Below are positions 1-6,255 of a DNA stretch of 7,297 nucleotides, piece after piece. Made by a program: the position numbers and the translations under genes. This DNA is from an uncultured Chloroflexota bacterium (GTDB lineage: Bacteria > Chloroflexota > Anaerolineae > Promineifilales > Promineifilaceae). Position 1 is the stretch's first letter. Each line of letters begins with the position of its first letter. The notes beneath the pieces are model-generated. The model was not told where the DNA came from and made no database searches. It was given only the letters and a program-made list of their open reading frames with translations. The DNA lies in assembly GCA_937958365.1 (NCBI GenBank), contig CALFEW010000454.1:1-7297 (forward strand), given 5' to 3'.

Positions 1-1958
1 CGGTCTATCTGACCTGGCGCATCGCCGGAGAGACCGCGCCCGGCCGGCCGGAGATCGCTCTCGGCGCGGCGGCGATCAACGCCTTCCTGCCCATGTTCCT
101 GTTCATCAGCGGCGCAGTCAATAACGACAACCTGGCCCTGCCGCTGACTTCGCTGGCCCTGTTGCTGATGATTCGTATCGTCACACGACGAATAGGGACT
201 TACCAGTCGGTGCGCTGGTGGGAATGGGCAAGTGTGGGCGCGGTCGTTGGGCTGGCGGCGCTGACCAAAGAGGGCACCCTGGGTCTGTTCCCGATGATTT
301 TCGGCACGGCCGTTGTGGCCGCGTGGCAGCGATTCGTCGCCGGCGGCCGGGACGCACGCGACAACTCGTCGGCGACATGGCCGGCGGTTCGCGGGCTGTT
401 GTCTGCTGCCGTTTTCGCTCTCGTGCCCGCCTTGCTCATCGCGGGCTGGTGGTACTATCGCAATATCGTCCTGTACGGCGATTTTTTGGGTTGGAACGCC
501 TTCATCGCCGTGCTGGGTTCCCGCGCCCAACCTGCCTCGCTGGCCCAACTCTGGGACGAGCGCGTCGGCTTTATGATGTCGTTCTGGGGCCTTTTCGGCG
601 GCGTGAACGTGCCCATGCCCCAGTGGATATACACCGTCCTGAATGGCGTGCTGGTAACGGCCGTAGTCGGGTTTGTGGTGTATTTGGGGAAGGAGATTAG
701 GAATGGTCAATGGTCAATGGTTAATGGTCAATTGTCAACGGCGAGCCGCCACTCGCTACTCGCCAATCGCCAATCTCTAATTTTCAATCTTTTCTACTTC
801 GTCGCTTCCCGTTTTGCGCTTATTGTCTGCCTGCTGTTTGCTTTTGCCGTGGTGTTTGGGCTGGTGCAGTGGGCGACGACGACGTGGTCTTCGCAGGGGC
901 GGTTGGTGTTTACGGCCGTTTCCGCCCTCTCTGTCCTCTTGATGGTGGGTTTGGTCGGCTGGCTGCCCCGGCGACCGGCGCGTTGGGTGTCCGGCGGGTT
1001 GGGCCTGTTTATGTTTGGCGTGGCGGCGCTGGCCCCCTGGTTGTGGATTCAACCCGCCTACCGGCCGCCGGAATTCCCCGGCCTGGCCGCCGCGCCCGCC
1101 GTGACGTTTGGCGATGCCTTGCGGCTGGTGGGGTATGAAGTGGACGACACGGCCGTTTCTCCCGGCGGCGCGGTGTGGGTGACGCTGGAATGGGAAGTCC
1201 TGGCTCCGCTGGACCGCGATTGGAGTGTGTTTGTCCACCTGACCGATCCGGTGTTGGGGCGGCCCATCGCCCAGCGGGATATGTATCCCGGCCAGGGTTT
1301 GTTGGCGACGCGGCTGCTCCAACCGGGCGACCGCATCGTCAATCGTTACCGGCTGGCTGTGCCCACAACGGCCGTCGCCCCCGCCGATTTGCAGGTGATG
1401 GTGGGTCTGTATGATTTTGCCACCTGCCCGGCGTGTGAACGGCTGCCCATCACCCATTCTGCGCCGGCCGCACCGGACGGGGATGCCGTCCAGATTGGCG
1501 AGGTGGCGCTAACGGCCGTGCCCGGCGCGTATCCCAATCCCACCTCGGTCAATTTTGGCAACGAATTGGAACTTGTGGGTTTTGCGCTCACGCCGCGCCG
1601 CGTGCCGCCGGGTGAGACGGTGGACCTGACGCTCTACTGGCGGGCGTTACGGCCGTTAGCCCAAAACTACACCTTCTTTGCCCAGGTGGTGGACGAAGAC
1701 ACTACCCGCTGGGCGGCGCAGGATGTGTCATCTGAAAGTTTGCCACAACCTACGTCACAATGGCCGATAGGTGAGGTACAATCTGTCTCCATGCCCCTCA
1801 CGCTGGCGGCCGATACGCCACCCGACGTATATCCCATCATTATTGGCCTGTACACCCTGGAAGAGGGGCAATTTAAGCGGCTGCAATTGGTGACGGCGAA
1901 CGGCCGTATCACTCAAGATGACATGTTAACCCTTACCCTGCTGTTGGTTGAAGAATAA
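1..1958 (+). CDS. Membrane glycosyltransferase (GT39/ArnT/DUF2142-like), 5'-partial, with two C-terminal beta-sandwich domains
   Basis: The frame is open from base 3 to the TAA at 1956-1958 (651 residues seen), so the true start lies upstream; the ATG at 93 is internal. Residue numbers count from base 3. The N-terminal half is a polytopic membrane protein with hydrophobic segments near 20-60, 76-107, 131-150, 208-228, 268-290, 301-321 and 330-350. It carries the FISGAVNNDNL motif (34-44), LTKEG (87-91) and SSQGRLVF (296-303), all typical of ArnT/PMT-like or DUF2142 transferases, which usually take lipid-linked sugars and act on the outer membrane face. Two tandem soluble domains follow (about 367-500 and 516-651). 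Both have the pattern FG..L.LVG, PG..V.(L)T.(Y/E)W and VGLY or IGLY, so they look like a duplicated beta-sandwich, probably extracytoplasmic. The acceptor and sugar cannot be told. An in-frame heptanucleotide repeat encodes residues 234-264 in a loop between membrane segments. The class is fairly sure; the activity is not. Confidence 0.72.
   Translation, partial: VYLTWRIAGETAPGRPEIALGAAAINAFLPMFLFISGAVNNDNLALPLTSLALLLMIRIVTRRIGTYQSVRWWEWASVGAVVGLAALTKEGTLGLFPMIFGTAVVAAWQRFVAGGRDARDNSSATWPAVRGLLSAAVFALVPALLIAGWWYYRNIVLYGDFLGWNAFIAVLGSRAQPASLAQLWDERVGFMMSFWGLFGGVNVPMPQWIYTVLNGVLVTAVVGFVVYLGKEIRNGQWSMVNGQLSTASRHSLLANRQSLIFNLFYFVASRFALIVCLLFAFAVVFGLVQWATTTWSSQGRLVFTAVSALSVLLMVGLVGWLPRRPARWVSGGLGLFMFGVAALAPWLWIQPAYRPPEFPGLAAAPAVTFGDALRLVGYEVDDTAVSPGGAVWVTLEWEVLAPLDRDWSVFVHLTDPVLGRPIAQRDMYPGQGLLATRLLQPGDRIVNRYRLAVPTTAVAPADLQVMVGLYDFATCPACERLPITHSAPAAPDGDAVQIGEVALTAVPGAYPNPTSVNFGNELELVGFALTPRRVPPGETVDLTLYWRALRPLAQNYTFFAQVVDEDTTRWAAQDVSSESLPQPTSQWPIGEVQSVSMPLTLAADTPPDVYPIIIGLYTLEEGQFKRLQLVTANGRITQDDMLTLTLLLVEE
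702..792 (+). repeat. Heptanucleotide tandem array (13 units) inside a coding sequence
   Basis: The stretch divides exactly into 13 seven-base units with no slip. The first five are AATGGTC, AATGGTC, AATGGTT, AATGGTC and AATTGTC. Two diverged units follow (AACGGCG, AGCCGCC), then ACTCGCT, ACTCGCC, AATCGCC, AATCTCT, AATTTTC and AATCTTT. Every unit starts with A. The array is translated within the membrane glycosyltransferase as a polar stretch containing two NGQ triplets, placed between predicted membrane segments. Its last units (CAATCTTT) match units in the elements at 1957-2013 and 6627-6699. It is similar in style to the short tandem heptamer repeats known from cyanobacteria. That comparison is analogy only. 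Confidence 0.8.
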
Positions 1959-2013
1959 AGATTGAAGATGAATGATTGATGGCTGGCTCTTCAATCTTTA
2001 GTCCTCAATCTTT
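1957..2013 (+). repeat. Heptanucleotide repeat element with 13-bp hairpin spanning the glycosyltransferase stop codon
   Basis: Seven-base units run in phase from 1958: AAGATTG, AAGATGA, ATGATTG, ATGGCTG, GCTCTTC, AATCTTT, AGTCCTC, AATCTTT. The first units are the reverse complement of the later ones. Bases 1956-1968 pair perfectly with 1988-2000 (13 bp) around a 19-base loop, and the left arm includes the TAA stop of the upstream gene. It is the only visible structure in the 92 bases between the glycosyltransferase and transaldolase. It could act as a weak rho-independent-like or RNA-stabilising stem, but no proper U-tract follows. Confidence 0.7.
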
Positions 2014-2035
2014 TCCCGGCGGGTCTGGAAATCAC

Positions 2036-2041
2036 AAGGAG
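2036..2041 (+). promoter_or_regulatory. Ribosome binding site of transaldolase
   Basis: AAGGAG lies nine bases before the ATG at 2051. It fixes that ATG as the start, rather than the in-frame ATG at 1976, which lies within the repeat element and would add 25 residues unlike the family N-terminus. Confidence 0.8.
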
Positions 2042-2050
2042 AACCACACG

Positions 2051-3148
2051 ATGAATCCACTCGTAGAACTACACGCCTACGGCCAAAGCTTTTGGTACGA
2101 CAACATCCGGCGCAAGATGCTGCACGATGGCACGCTGCAACGGCTCATTTCTGAGGACGGGCTGCGTGGCATGACCTCGAACCCTTCTATCTTTGAAAAA
2201 GCTATCGGCGGCAGCGATGATTACGACGCGCAGATGAAGCATCTGGTAGCGGCCGGCGCTGATACAACGGCCGTCTACGAAGCCCTGGCGATCACCGACA
2301 TTCAGGCCGCTTGTGACCTGTTTGCCGAATTGTACGTCGTCTCGGAGCGCGAAGATGGTTACGTGAGCCTGGAAGTATCGCCCTACCTGGCCCGCGACAC
2401 GGCCGGTACCGTTGCCGAAGCGCGGCGGTTGTATACGGCCGTTAACCGCCCCAACCTGATGATCAAAGTTCCGGCCACGGCGGAAGGTATCCCGGCTATT
2501 TGCCAGTTGATCGGCGAAGGCATCAACGTCAACGTGACACTGATGTTTAGCCTGGCTCATTACGAAGCAGTGGCCAATGCGTACATTGCTGGGGTGCGCG
2601 ACCTGGTCGCCAGAGGTGGCGACCCGCGCAAAGTAGCTTCCGTGGCTTCCTTTTTTGTCAGCCGGGTGGATACGGCCGTAGACGCCCTGCTCAGCAAGCT
2701 GGACCATGAAGCTGCGCCTGGATTAATGGGTAAAACGGCCGTAGCCAACAGCAAAATCGTCTACCAACGCTTCAAAGAATTGTTCCACGGCCCGGCCTTT
2801 GCCGAGCTGGCGGCGGCCGGCGCGACGCCGCAGCGCCTGCTGTGGGCCTCTACCAGCGCCAAAAACCCTGCCTACTCACAGACGATGTACATAGATGAAC
2901 TCATTGGGCCGCAGACGGTTTCCACCATACCGCCTAATACGGTGGATGCTTTTCGGGTGAACGGCCGTGTCGCCTACACCCTGGAGAAAGACGTGCCCGC
3001 CGCCCGGTTTGTCCTCGGCAGTCTGGCAGATCTGCGTATTGATTTAAGCCAGATCACCGGGCAATTACAGGAAGAAGGTGTAGAAGCTTTTGCCAATTCC
3101 TTCCGGCAACTGATGGACACCATTGCCGCCAAACGCACCATGTTCTAA
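2051..3148 (+). CDS. tal: Transaldolase
   Basis: A 365-residue cytoplasmic enzyme of the pentose phosphate pathway. It moves a dihydroxyacetone unit from sedoheptulose 7-phosphate to glyceraldehyde 3-phosphate, giving erythrose 4-phosphate and fructose 6-phosphate. The N-terminus (MNPLVELHAYGQSFWYDNIR) and the signature GMTSNPSIFEKAI (about 40-52) are typical of the longer, roughly 360-370 residue actinobacterial/cyanobacterial-type transaldolases. The Schiff-base lysine is K139 in NLMIKVPAT, and NVTLMFS and SVASFFVSRVDT follow as expected for the TIM barrel. It ends without a fused glucose-6-phosphate isomerase domain, which some relatives carry. The start is set by a strong AAGGAG. No clear promoter was found in the repeat-bearing gap upstream, so it may be co-transcribed with the glycosyltransferase. 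Four ACGGCCGT octamers encode Thr-Ala-Val in this gene, and a fifth encodes Asn-Gly-Arg. Confidence 0.95.
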   Translation: MNPLVELHAYGQSFWYDNIRRKMLHDGTLQRLISEDGLRGMTSNPSIFEKAIGGSDDYDAQMKHLVAAGADTTAVYEALAITDIQAACDLFAELYVVSEREDGYVSLEVSPYLARDTAGTVAEARRLYTAVNRPNLMIKVPATAEGIPAICQLIGEGINVNVTLMFSLAHYEAVANAYIAGVRDLVARGGDPRKVASVASFFVSRVDTAVDALLSKLDHEAAPGLMGKTAVANSKIVYQRFKELFHGPAFAELAAAGATPQRLLWASTSAKNPAYSQTMYIDELIGPQTVSTIPPNTVDAFRVNGRVAYTLEKDVPAARFVLGSLADLRIDLSQITGQLQEEGVEAFANSFRQLMDTIAAKRTMF

Positions 3149-3149
3149 A

Positions 3150-3178
3150 TTGCGACCTCTGGTGGCATCTGCTACAAT
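3150..3178 (+). promoter_or_regulatory. Putative sigma-70-type promoter for the cyclic-nucleotide-binding gene
   Basis: TTGCGA (3150-3155) and TACAAT (3173-3178) are separated by exactly 17 bases, with a TG one base before the -10 hexamer (extended -10). It starts two bases after the transaldolase stop. It would give a transcript starting near 3185 with a leader of about 105 bases. The call rests on sequence match alone. Confidence 0.5.
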
Positions 3179-3223
3179 CCGGCCTCTGGTTGTTGGCAGC
3201 TTTGGGTATCGTTCATCTGATGT

Positions 3224-3275
3224 GGCGATTCTTCAACAGCCCGGCCGATCAACACGCTGTTCGTGAAGAATCGCC
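3224..3275 (+). promoter_or_regulatory. Leader hairpin upstream of the cyclic-nucleotide-binding gene
   Basis: The left arm 3224-3240 pairs along all 17 bases with the right arm 3256-3275, which has a three-base CGT bulge at 3262-3264. The loop is 15 bases. No U-tract follows, so it is not a standard terminator for transaldolase. It ends 15 bases before the ATG at 3291 and just before the likely ribosome binding site (AAGG, 3279-3282). The last four bases of the right arm (CGCC) could instead pair with GGCG at 3281-3284, over the binding site. This makes it a candidate leader switch, or a protein operator. The pairing is seen; the role is inferred. Confidence 0.5.
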
Positions 3276-3290
3276 GTAAAGGCGGTAAAC

Positions 3291-3803
3291 ATGCAACCGA
3301 GTATTCCTGCAATTCTGGCCGTAACAGACGTCTTTGACAATTTCACCCCAACCCAACTGGAGTTGGTTGCCGCGATTTGTGAACCGGGTACCTACCGAAA
3401 AGGTGACGTGCTGCTGAAAGAATACGAAAACAGCAACGCCCTGTACGTCATTGCTCGAGGCAGTGTGGAAATTTACGTCAGTTCCGACGTGGTTGGCGAC
3501 AATTCGCAGCCAGTCATGGAGCCTGTCATGTTAACTGAGCTGCGTCAGGGCCAGGTGACAGGCGAAGTCGCTCTGGTAGACCAGGGCGCGCGCTCGGCGA
3601 CCGTGCGGGTGAACCGAGACGATACCTACCTGCTAAAGATTGCGCGTCATCGCCTGATGCTTTTGTGCGATACGTATCCTGAACTGGGCTACAAATTGAT
3701 GAAAAACCTGGCGGCCGACCTGGCTTTCAAAATTCGTAATACAGACCTGACAGTTCGGCAATTGCAGTTGATGTTGTCACAATCTAAAAAGAACGAACCC
3801 TGA
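3291..3803 (+). CDS. Stand-alone cyclic-nucleotide-binding domain (CRP/PKA-R-like) protein
   Basis: A 170-residue soluble protein made almost only of a cNMP-binding jelly roll. Its N-terminal helix contains the PTQLELVAAICE stretch (20-31). YRKGDVLLKEYENSNALYVIARGSVEIYV (35-63) follows the usual beta-roll pattern. The phosphate-binding cassette is GEVALVDQGARSATV (91-105), with the diagnostic Glu92 and Arg101 present, so it could bind cAMP or cGMP; the usual Pro before Arg is Ala. A short helical tail (about 129-170) follows. No helix-turn-helix, kinase or channel domain is present, so it is not a CRP-type transcription factor by itself; it may be a ligand-responsive partner of another protein. 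It has its own promoter candidate, a leader hairpin and a downstream intrinsic terminator, so it is probably monocistronic. It contains no ACGGCCGT octamer, unlike its neighbours. Confidence 0.85.
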   Translation: MQPSIPAILAVTDVFDNFTPTQLELVAAICEPGTYRKGDVLLKEYENSNALYVIARGSVEIYVSSDVVGDNSQPVMEPVMLTELRQGQVTGEVALVDQGARSATVRVNRDDTYLLKIARHRLMLLCDTYPELGYKLMKNLAADLAFKIRNTDLTVRQLQLMLSQSKKNEP

Positions 3804-3823
3804 CCATGAGTGTCTGGTCAGGG
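3798..3823 (+). other. Perfect 9-bp inverted repeat over the stop codon
   Basis: CCCTGACCA (3798-3806) and TGGTCAGGG (3815-3823) pair fully around an 8-base loop. The TGA stop of the cyclic-nucleotide-binding gene (3801-3803) is inside the left arm. There is no U-tract after it. It is probably part of the 3' end structure together with the terminator 10 bases downstream. Confidence 0.6.
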
Positions 3824-3832
3824 GACACCAGG

Positions 3833-3860
3833 ACCGGCGCGGCTTTGGCCGGTTTTTTTT
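3833..3860 (+). terminator. Rho-independent terminator
   Basis: ACCGGC (3833-3838) pairs with GCCGGT (3848-3853) around a 9-base loop, followed directly by a run of eight T (3853-3860). It closes the cyclic-nucleotide-binding gene and separates it from the cinA-like unit. Confidence 0.85.
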
Positions 3861-3862
3861 AT

Positions 3863-3891
3863 GCCCGTCTGGTATGGGCGGCCAGATGGGC
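3863..3891 (+). promoter_or_regulatory. Inverted repeat between terminator and cinA-like gene
   Basis: GCCCGTCTGG (3863-3872) pairs with CCAGATGGGC (3882-3891) over ten positions, with one G-U pair and a 9-base loop. It lies after the terminator and 28 bases before the next start codon, so it belongs to the upstream region of the cinA-like gene. It may be an operator or a leader hairpin. No convincing promoter pair was found around it. Confidence 0.4.
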
Positions 3892-3919
3892 GTTGTATTG
3901 ACTGTTTTCGGGAAGAGCC

Positions 3920-5047
3920 ATGAAAGCTGAAATTGTCAGTATTGGTACCAGATTGCTCATGAGCGATGTGCTAGATACCAATACGGCTTACATTTCACGC
4001 AGTTTGCAAGAACTGGGTGTTGAACTTATCTACAAAGTCACCGTTGGCGACAATTTGGAACACCTGACCGATGCTCTGCGCACCGCGCTGACGCGCGCTG
4101 ACGTGGTGTTGACCACAGGAGGCATCAGCGAAGGGCCGAATGATTTTACGCGCCAGGCCGTCGCCACCGCTACCAATATCTGGTTAAACCCGGAAACCCA
4201 GGAACTCGAGGGCAGCATTGTGTTGGGTAAAACATCGCCACGCCATACGGGCTTTATCCTGGAAGATTTACCCGGCTTGCTCATCTGTTTGCCGGGCAAC
4301 CGGCGTGAGATGGCCTACCTTTTGGAGACCGAGGTGTCGCCTTACCTGCGAATGAAGGCCAACGTGAAATCTGGCGTTTGCATTTTGCGCACGGTGGGCG
4401 TCATGGAAAGTAGTTTACGCCAGCAGTTAGCCGATTTACGGCCGTCGTCGAATCAGTGGATTGGGTTCGATTCCTATGCCGGGCAAACCAATATTCGCCT
4501 GCGTGTCATGGGTGAGAGTGAGGCTGAAATTCAAATGCAGTTGGCCCACCTGCGCCAGACGATTTTGGACCGGTTGGGCAACCATGTGTTTGGTCAGGAT
4601 CAGGATCGGTTGGAGACGGTGATTCTGGCGATGTTAGCCAGAAAGCGGTACCGGGTTGTGGTGGCGGAATGCCATACGGATCGTGCGCTTTCGCGTCTGT
4701 TGAAGCAGAACGGCGCGGCTTCTGAACAAGTTGCGCTGGTATCTTTGAACACGGAGAATGACCTGGCCACGTTATTGGGCATCAGGCCGCCAGCGGCCGA
4801 TCAGGCTTTAACCCATTGGTGCCGGCAGGCGGCGGAAGTATTAATGGTGAAAACGGCCGTGAACCTCTCCCTCCTCGTCTACAACCACATGACGCCCGGC
4901 GGAGTGCAGATAAGCGTTTACCTGGCATCGGGCCAGGGCGTATCCGTGACCCAGCGTTCGTTTGGCGGCCACCCGGAGAATATCAACCAGTGGGCCAGCA
5001 CGTTGGGGCTGGCGCATCTTCATCGCTGGTTGTTGGTCCATGCCTGA
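3920..5047 (+). CDS. cinA: CinA-family protein with divergent C-terminal (PncC-like) domain
   Basis: A 375-residue protein; usual CinA is about 410-425. The N-terminus (MKAEIVSIGTRLL) fits the family and supports the ATG at 3920, which is preceded by GGAAGAG. Domain 1 (1-150) is a MoaB/MoCF-type fold with IGT (8-10), VGDN (42-45), LTTGGIS (64-70), NDFT (74-77) and LPGNRREM (124-131, normally LPGPPSEM). The stretch after NDFT is shorter than usual. A middle KH-like domain (about 155-225) begins RTVGVMESSLRQQLADL. The last domain (about 232-375) aligns with nicotinamide-nucleotide amidase (PncC), but the ESCTGG signature is ECHTDR (250-255), so the catalytic Ser is Cys. The TGIAGP-type motif is also gone (VYNHMTPGG instead). 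Classical CinA has ADP-ribose pyrophosphatase and NMN deamidase activities. Here the second is doubtful, and this may be a non-catalytic paralogue. It probably heads an operon running to miaA. Confidence 0.82.
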   Translation: MKAEIVSIGTRLLMSDVLDTNTAYISRSLQELGVELIYKVTVGDNLEHLTDALRTALTRADVVLTTGGISEGPNDFTRQAVATATNIWLNPETQELEGSIVLGKTSPRHTGFILEDLPGLLICLPGNRREMAYLLETEVSPYLRMKANVKSGVCILRTVGVMESSLRQQLADLRPSSNQWIGFDSYAGQTNIRLRVMGESEAEIQMQLAHLRQTILDRLGNHVFGQDQDRLETVILAMLARKRYRVVVAECHTDRALSRLLKQNGAASEQVALVSLNTENDLATLLGIRPPAADQALTHWCRQAAEVLMVKTAVNLSLLVYNHMTPGGVQISVYLASGQGVSVTQRSFGGHPENINQWASTLGLAHLHRWLLVHA

Positions 5048-5089
5048 TTTTATGGGGAAGGTGGGCGATTCGTTTGCAGGTACTTCTAT

Positions 5090-6241
5090 TTGGACGCTTT
5101 GATCTTATACGTGTCCATTGGTTCCGGCCATCGGCGTGCGGCCGAGGTATTGGCCGAGACGCTGACCCGACAATCCGGCTGGCGCTGCCATACCCTTGAT
5201 TTGCTGGCCGCCCTATGGCCCCATCTGCCCAATCTGGCCAATCAGGCCAGCGCCCTCTTGCTAAAAGTTGCCGCCTCTGTTTACGACCAATATTGGGCCG
5301 ACGACGAGGCTTTGAGCGCCCTGGATCGGGTGTTGGCGTTTACCGATCTGATCGGGTTTGGGCGCGAGTTGGTGGCCGAGATTCAACCGGCCGTTTGTAT
5401 TTGCACCCACGCGCTGCCGGCGCGGGTTCTGAGCCTGTTGTGGTTGAAAGACGGCCGTTCCCTACCCACCCTCAACGTCGCTACCGATTTTATGCTCAAC
5501 GGCCTCTGGCCGGTGGAGCGCACCACCGCTTACGTGGTGGCCTCCGAGGCCGCCCGCCTGCGCCTGATGGCTCGCGGCTTTCCCACAGAGCAGATTTATC
5601 CGTTGGGCATCCCCATCGCCGACCGTTTTGTCGGTTTGTCACCATCGCGGGCCGGGCTGCGCCGCCAGTTGGGATTGGCCGACAGACCCACGTTGTTAGC
5701 CATCACCGGCGGCTGGCGCATTGAGCCTTACGAGCAGATTGCCCGCCTGACGCGGCAGTTGGTTCACTATTGGGCAGATGGGCGCCGCCTGCTGCCCATG
5801 CCGGACTGGCAACTTGTGGTGATTACGGGCCACAACCGGGAAAATCTGGCGGAATTGCGCAATCTGGCGGAGCAGACGCCCTTTCCCGTGACGCTGCTGC
5901 CCTTTGTACCCAACATCGCCGATTGGATGCACGCCAGCGATTTAATGGTGACCAAACCCGGCGGTCTGACAGCGGCCGAGGCGTTGAGCTGTGGCCTGCC
6001 CATGCTGCTGCTGGGCATTGGGCCGGGCCAGGAACAGGCCAATGCCCACTGGCTGACCGACGAAGGCTGCGCCGTCATTGGCGAGACGGACATTGACCGA
6101 TTAGCTGGTCAGATTGTAGACTTGCTGGCCGACGCCGACCGGCTGGCGACCATGCGGGCGGCCTGCCGGGTATTGGCCCGGCCCCAGGCGGCGCAAGACA
6201 TTGCTTTCCTGGCGCAGCGCCTGGCGCTTGTGCCGGTTTAG
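5090..6241 (+). CDS. GT28 glycosyltransferase, MGDG-synthase/UgtP-like
   Basis: A 383-residue protein of the family that moves a sugar from a UDP-sugar to diacylglycerol, making membrane glycolipids at the inner face of the membrane (known for MGDG synthase and B. subtilis UgtP). The N-terminal domain has SIGSGHRRAAEVL (9-21; the usual GxGHxxAA), CTHALPARVL (105-114) and ATDF (131-134). The C-terminal domain has GIPI (173-176), TGGWR (206-210), TKPGGLTAAEALSCGLP (288-304) and GPGQEQAN (311-318), the UDP-sugar binding signatures shared with MurG. The start is a TTG; it is the only start codon between the in-frame upstream stop and the first beta-strand, and AGG (5078-5080) is a weak ribosome site. 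It lies 42 bases after cinA and 14 before yraN, so co-transcription is likely. A MurG-like role is less likely because of the MGDG-type N-terminus. Acceptor and sugar are not determined. Confidence 0.85.
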   Translation: MDALILYVSIGSGHRRAAEVLAETLTRQSGWRCHTLDLLAALWPHLPNLANQASALLLKVAASVYDQYWADDEALSALDRVLAFTDLIGFGRELVAEIQPAVCICTHALPARVLSLLWLKDGRSLPTLNVATDFMLNGLWPVERTTAYVVASEAARLRLMARGFPTEQIYPLGIPIADRFVGLSPSRAGLRRQLGLADRPTLLAITGGWRIEPYEQIARLTRQLVHYWADGRRLLPMPDWQLVVITGHNRENLAELRNLAEQTPFPVTLLPFVPNIADWMHASDLMVTKPGGLTAAEALSCGLPMLLLGIGPGQEQANAHWLTDEGCAVIGETDIDRLAGQIVDLLADADRLATMRAACRVLARPQAAQDIAFLAQRLALVPV

Positions 6242-6255
6242 AATGGTGGATGGTT

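Noticed and set aside
40..51. CCGGCCGGCCGG palindrome as a regulatory or recombination site
   Set aside because: It lies within the coding frame, is a simple GC-rich repeat, occurs once, and does not match the octamer.
702..792. CRISPR-like array
   Set aside because: The unit is seven bases with no spacers. It is a simple tandem heptamer, and no cas gene is near.
777..1457. Long open frame on the - strand (226 codons) opposite the glycosyltransferase
   Set aside because: It is low-complexity, rich in His, Gln, Arg and Gly, with no recognisable motif, and lies opposite a gene with clear family motifs. It is a shadow of high GC coding.
1976..2050. Upstream ATG of transaldolase giving 25 extra residues
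   Set aside because: The extension is encoded by the repeat element and lacks a ribosome site, whereas the ATG at 2051 has AAGGAG nine bases upstream and matches the family N-terminus.
2069..2707. Long open frame on the - strand (212 codons) opposite transaldolase
   Set aside because: The + strand protein is an unmistakable transaldolase. The antisense frame has no ribosome site or family motif.
2051..3148. Bifunctional transaldolase/glucose-6-phosphate isomerase
   Set aside because: The frame stops at 365 residues with a complete transaldolase and no isomerase sequence downstream.
3291..3803. CRP/FNR transcription factor
   Set aside because: The protein ends after the cNMP domain and a short helix. 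No helix-turn-helix follows, and the terminator closes the gene.
3898..3903. TTGACT as a -35 box for the cinA-like gene
   Set aside because: A -10 box 17 bases later would lie inside the coding sequence past the ATG at 3920, and no TATAAT-like hexamer is there.
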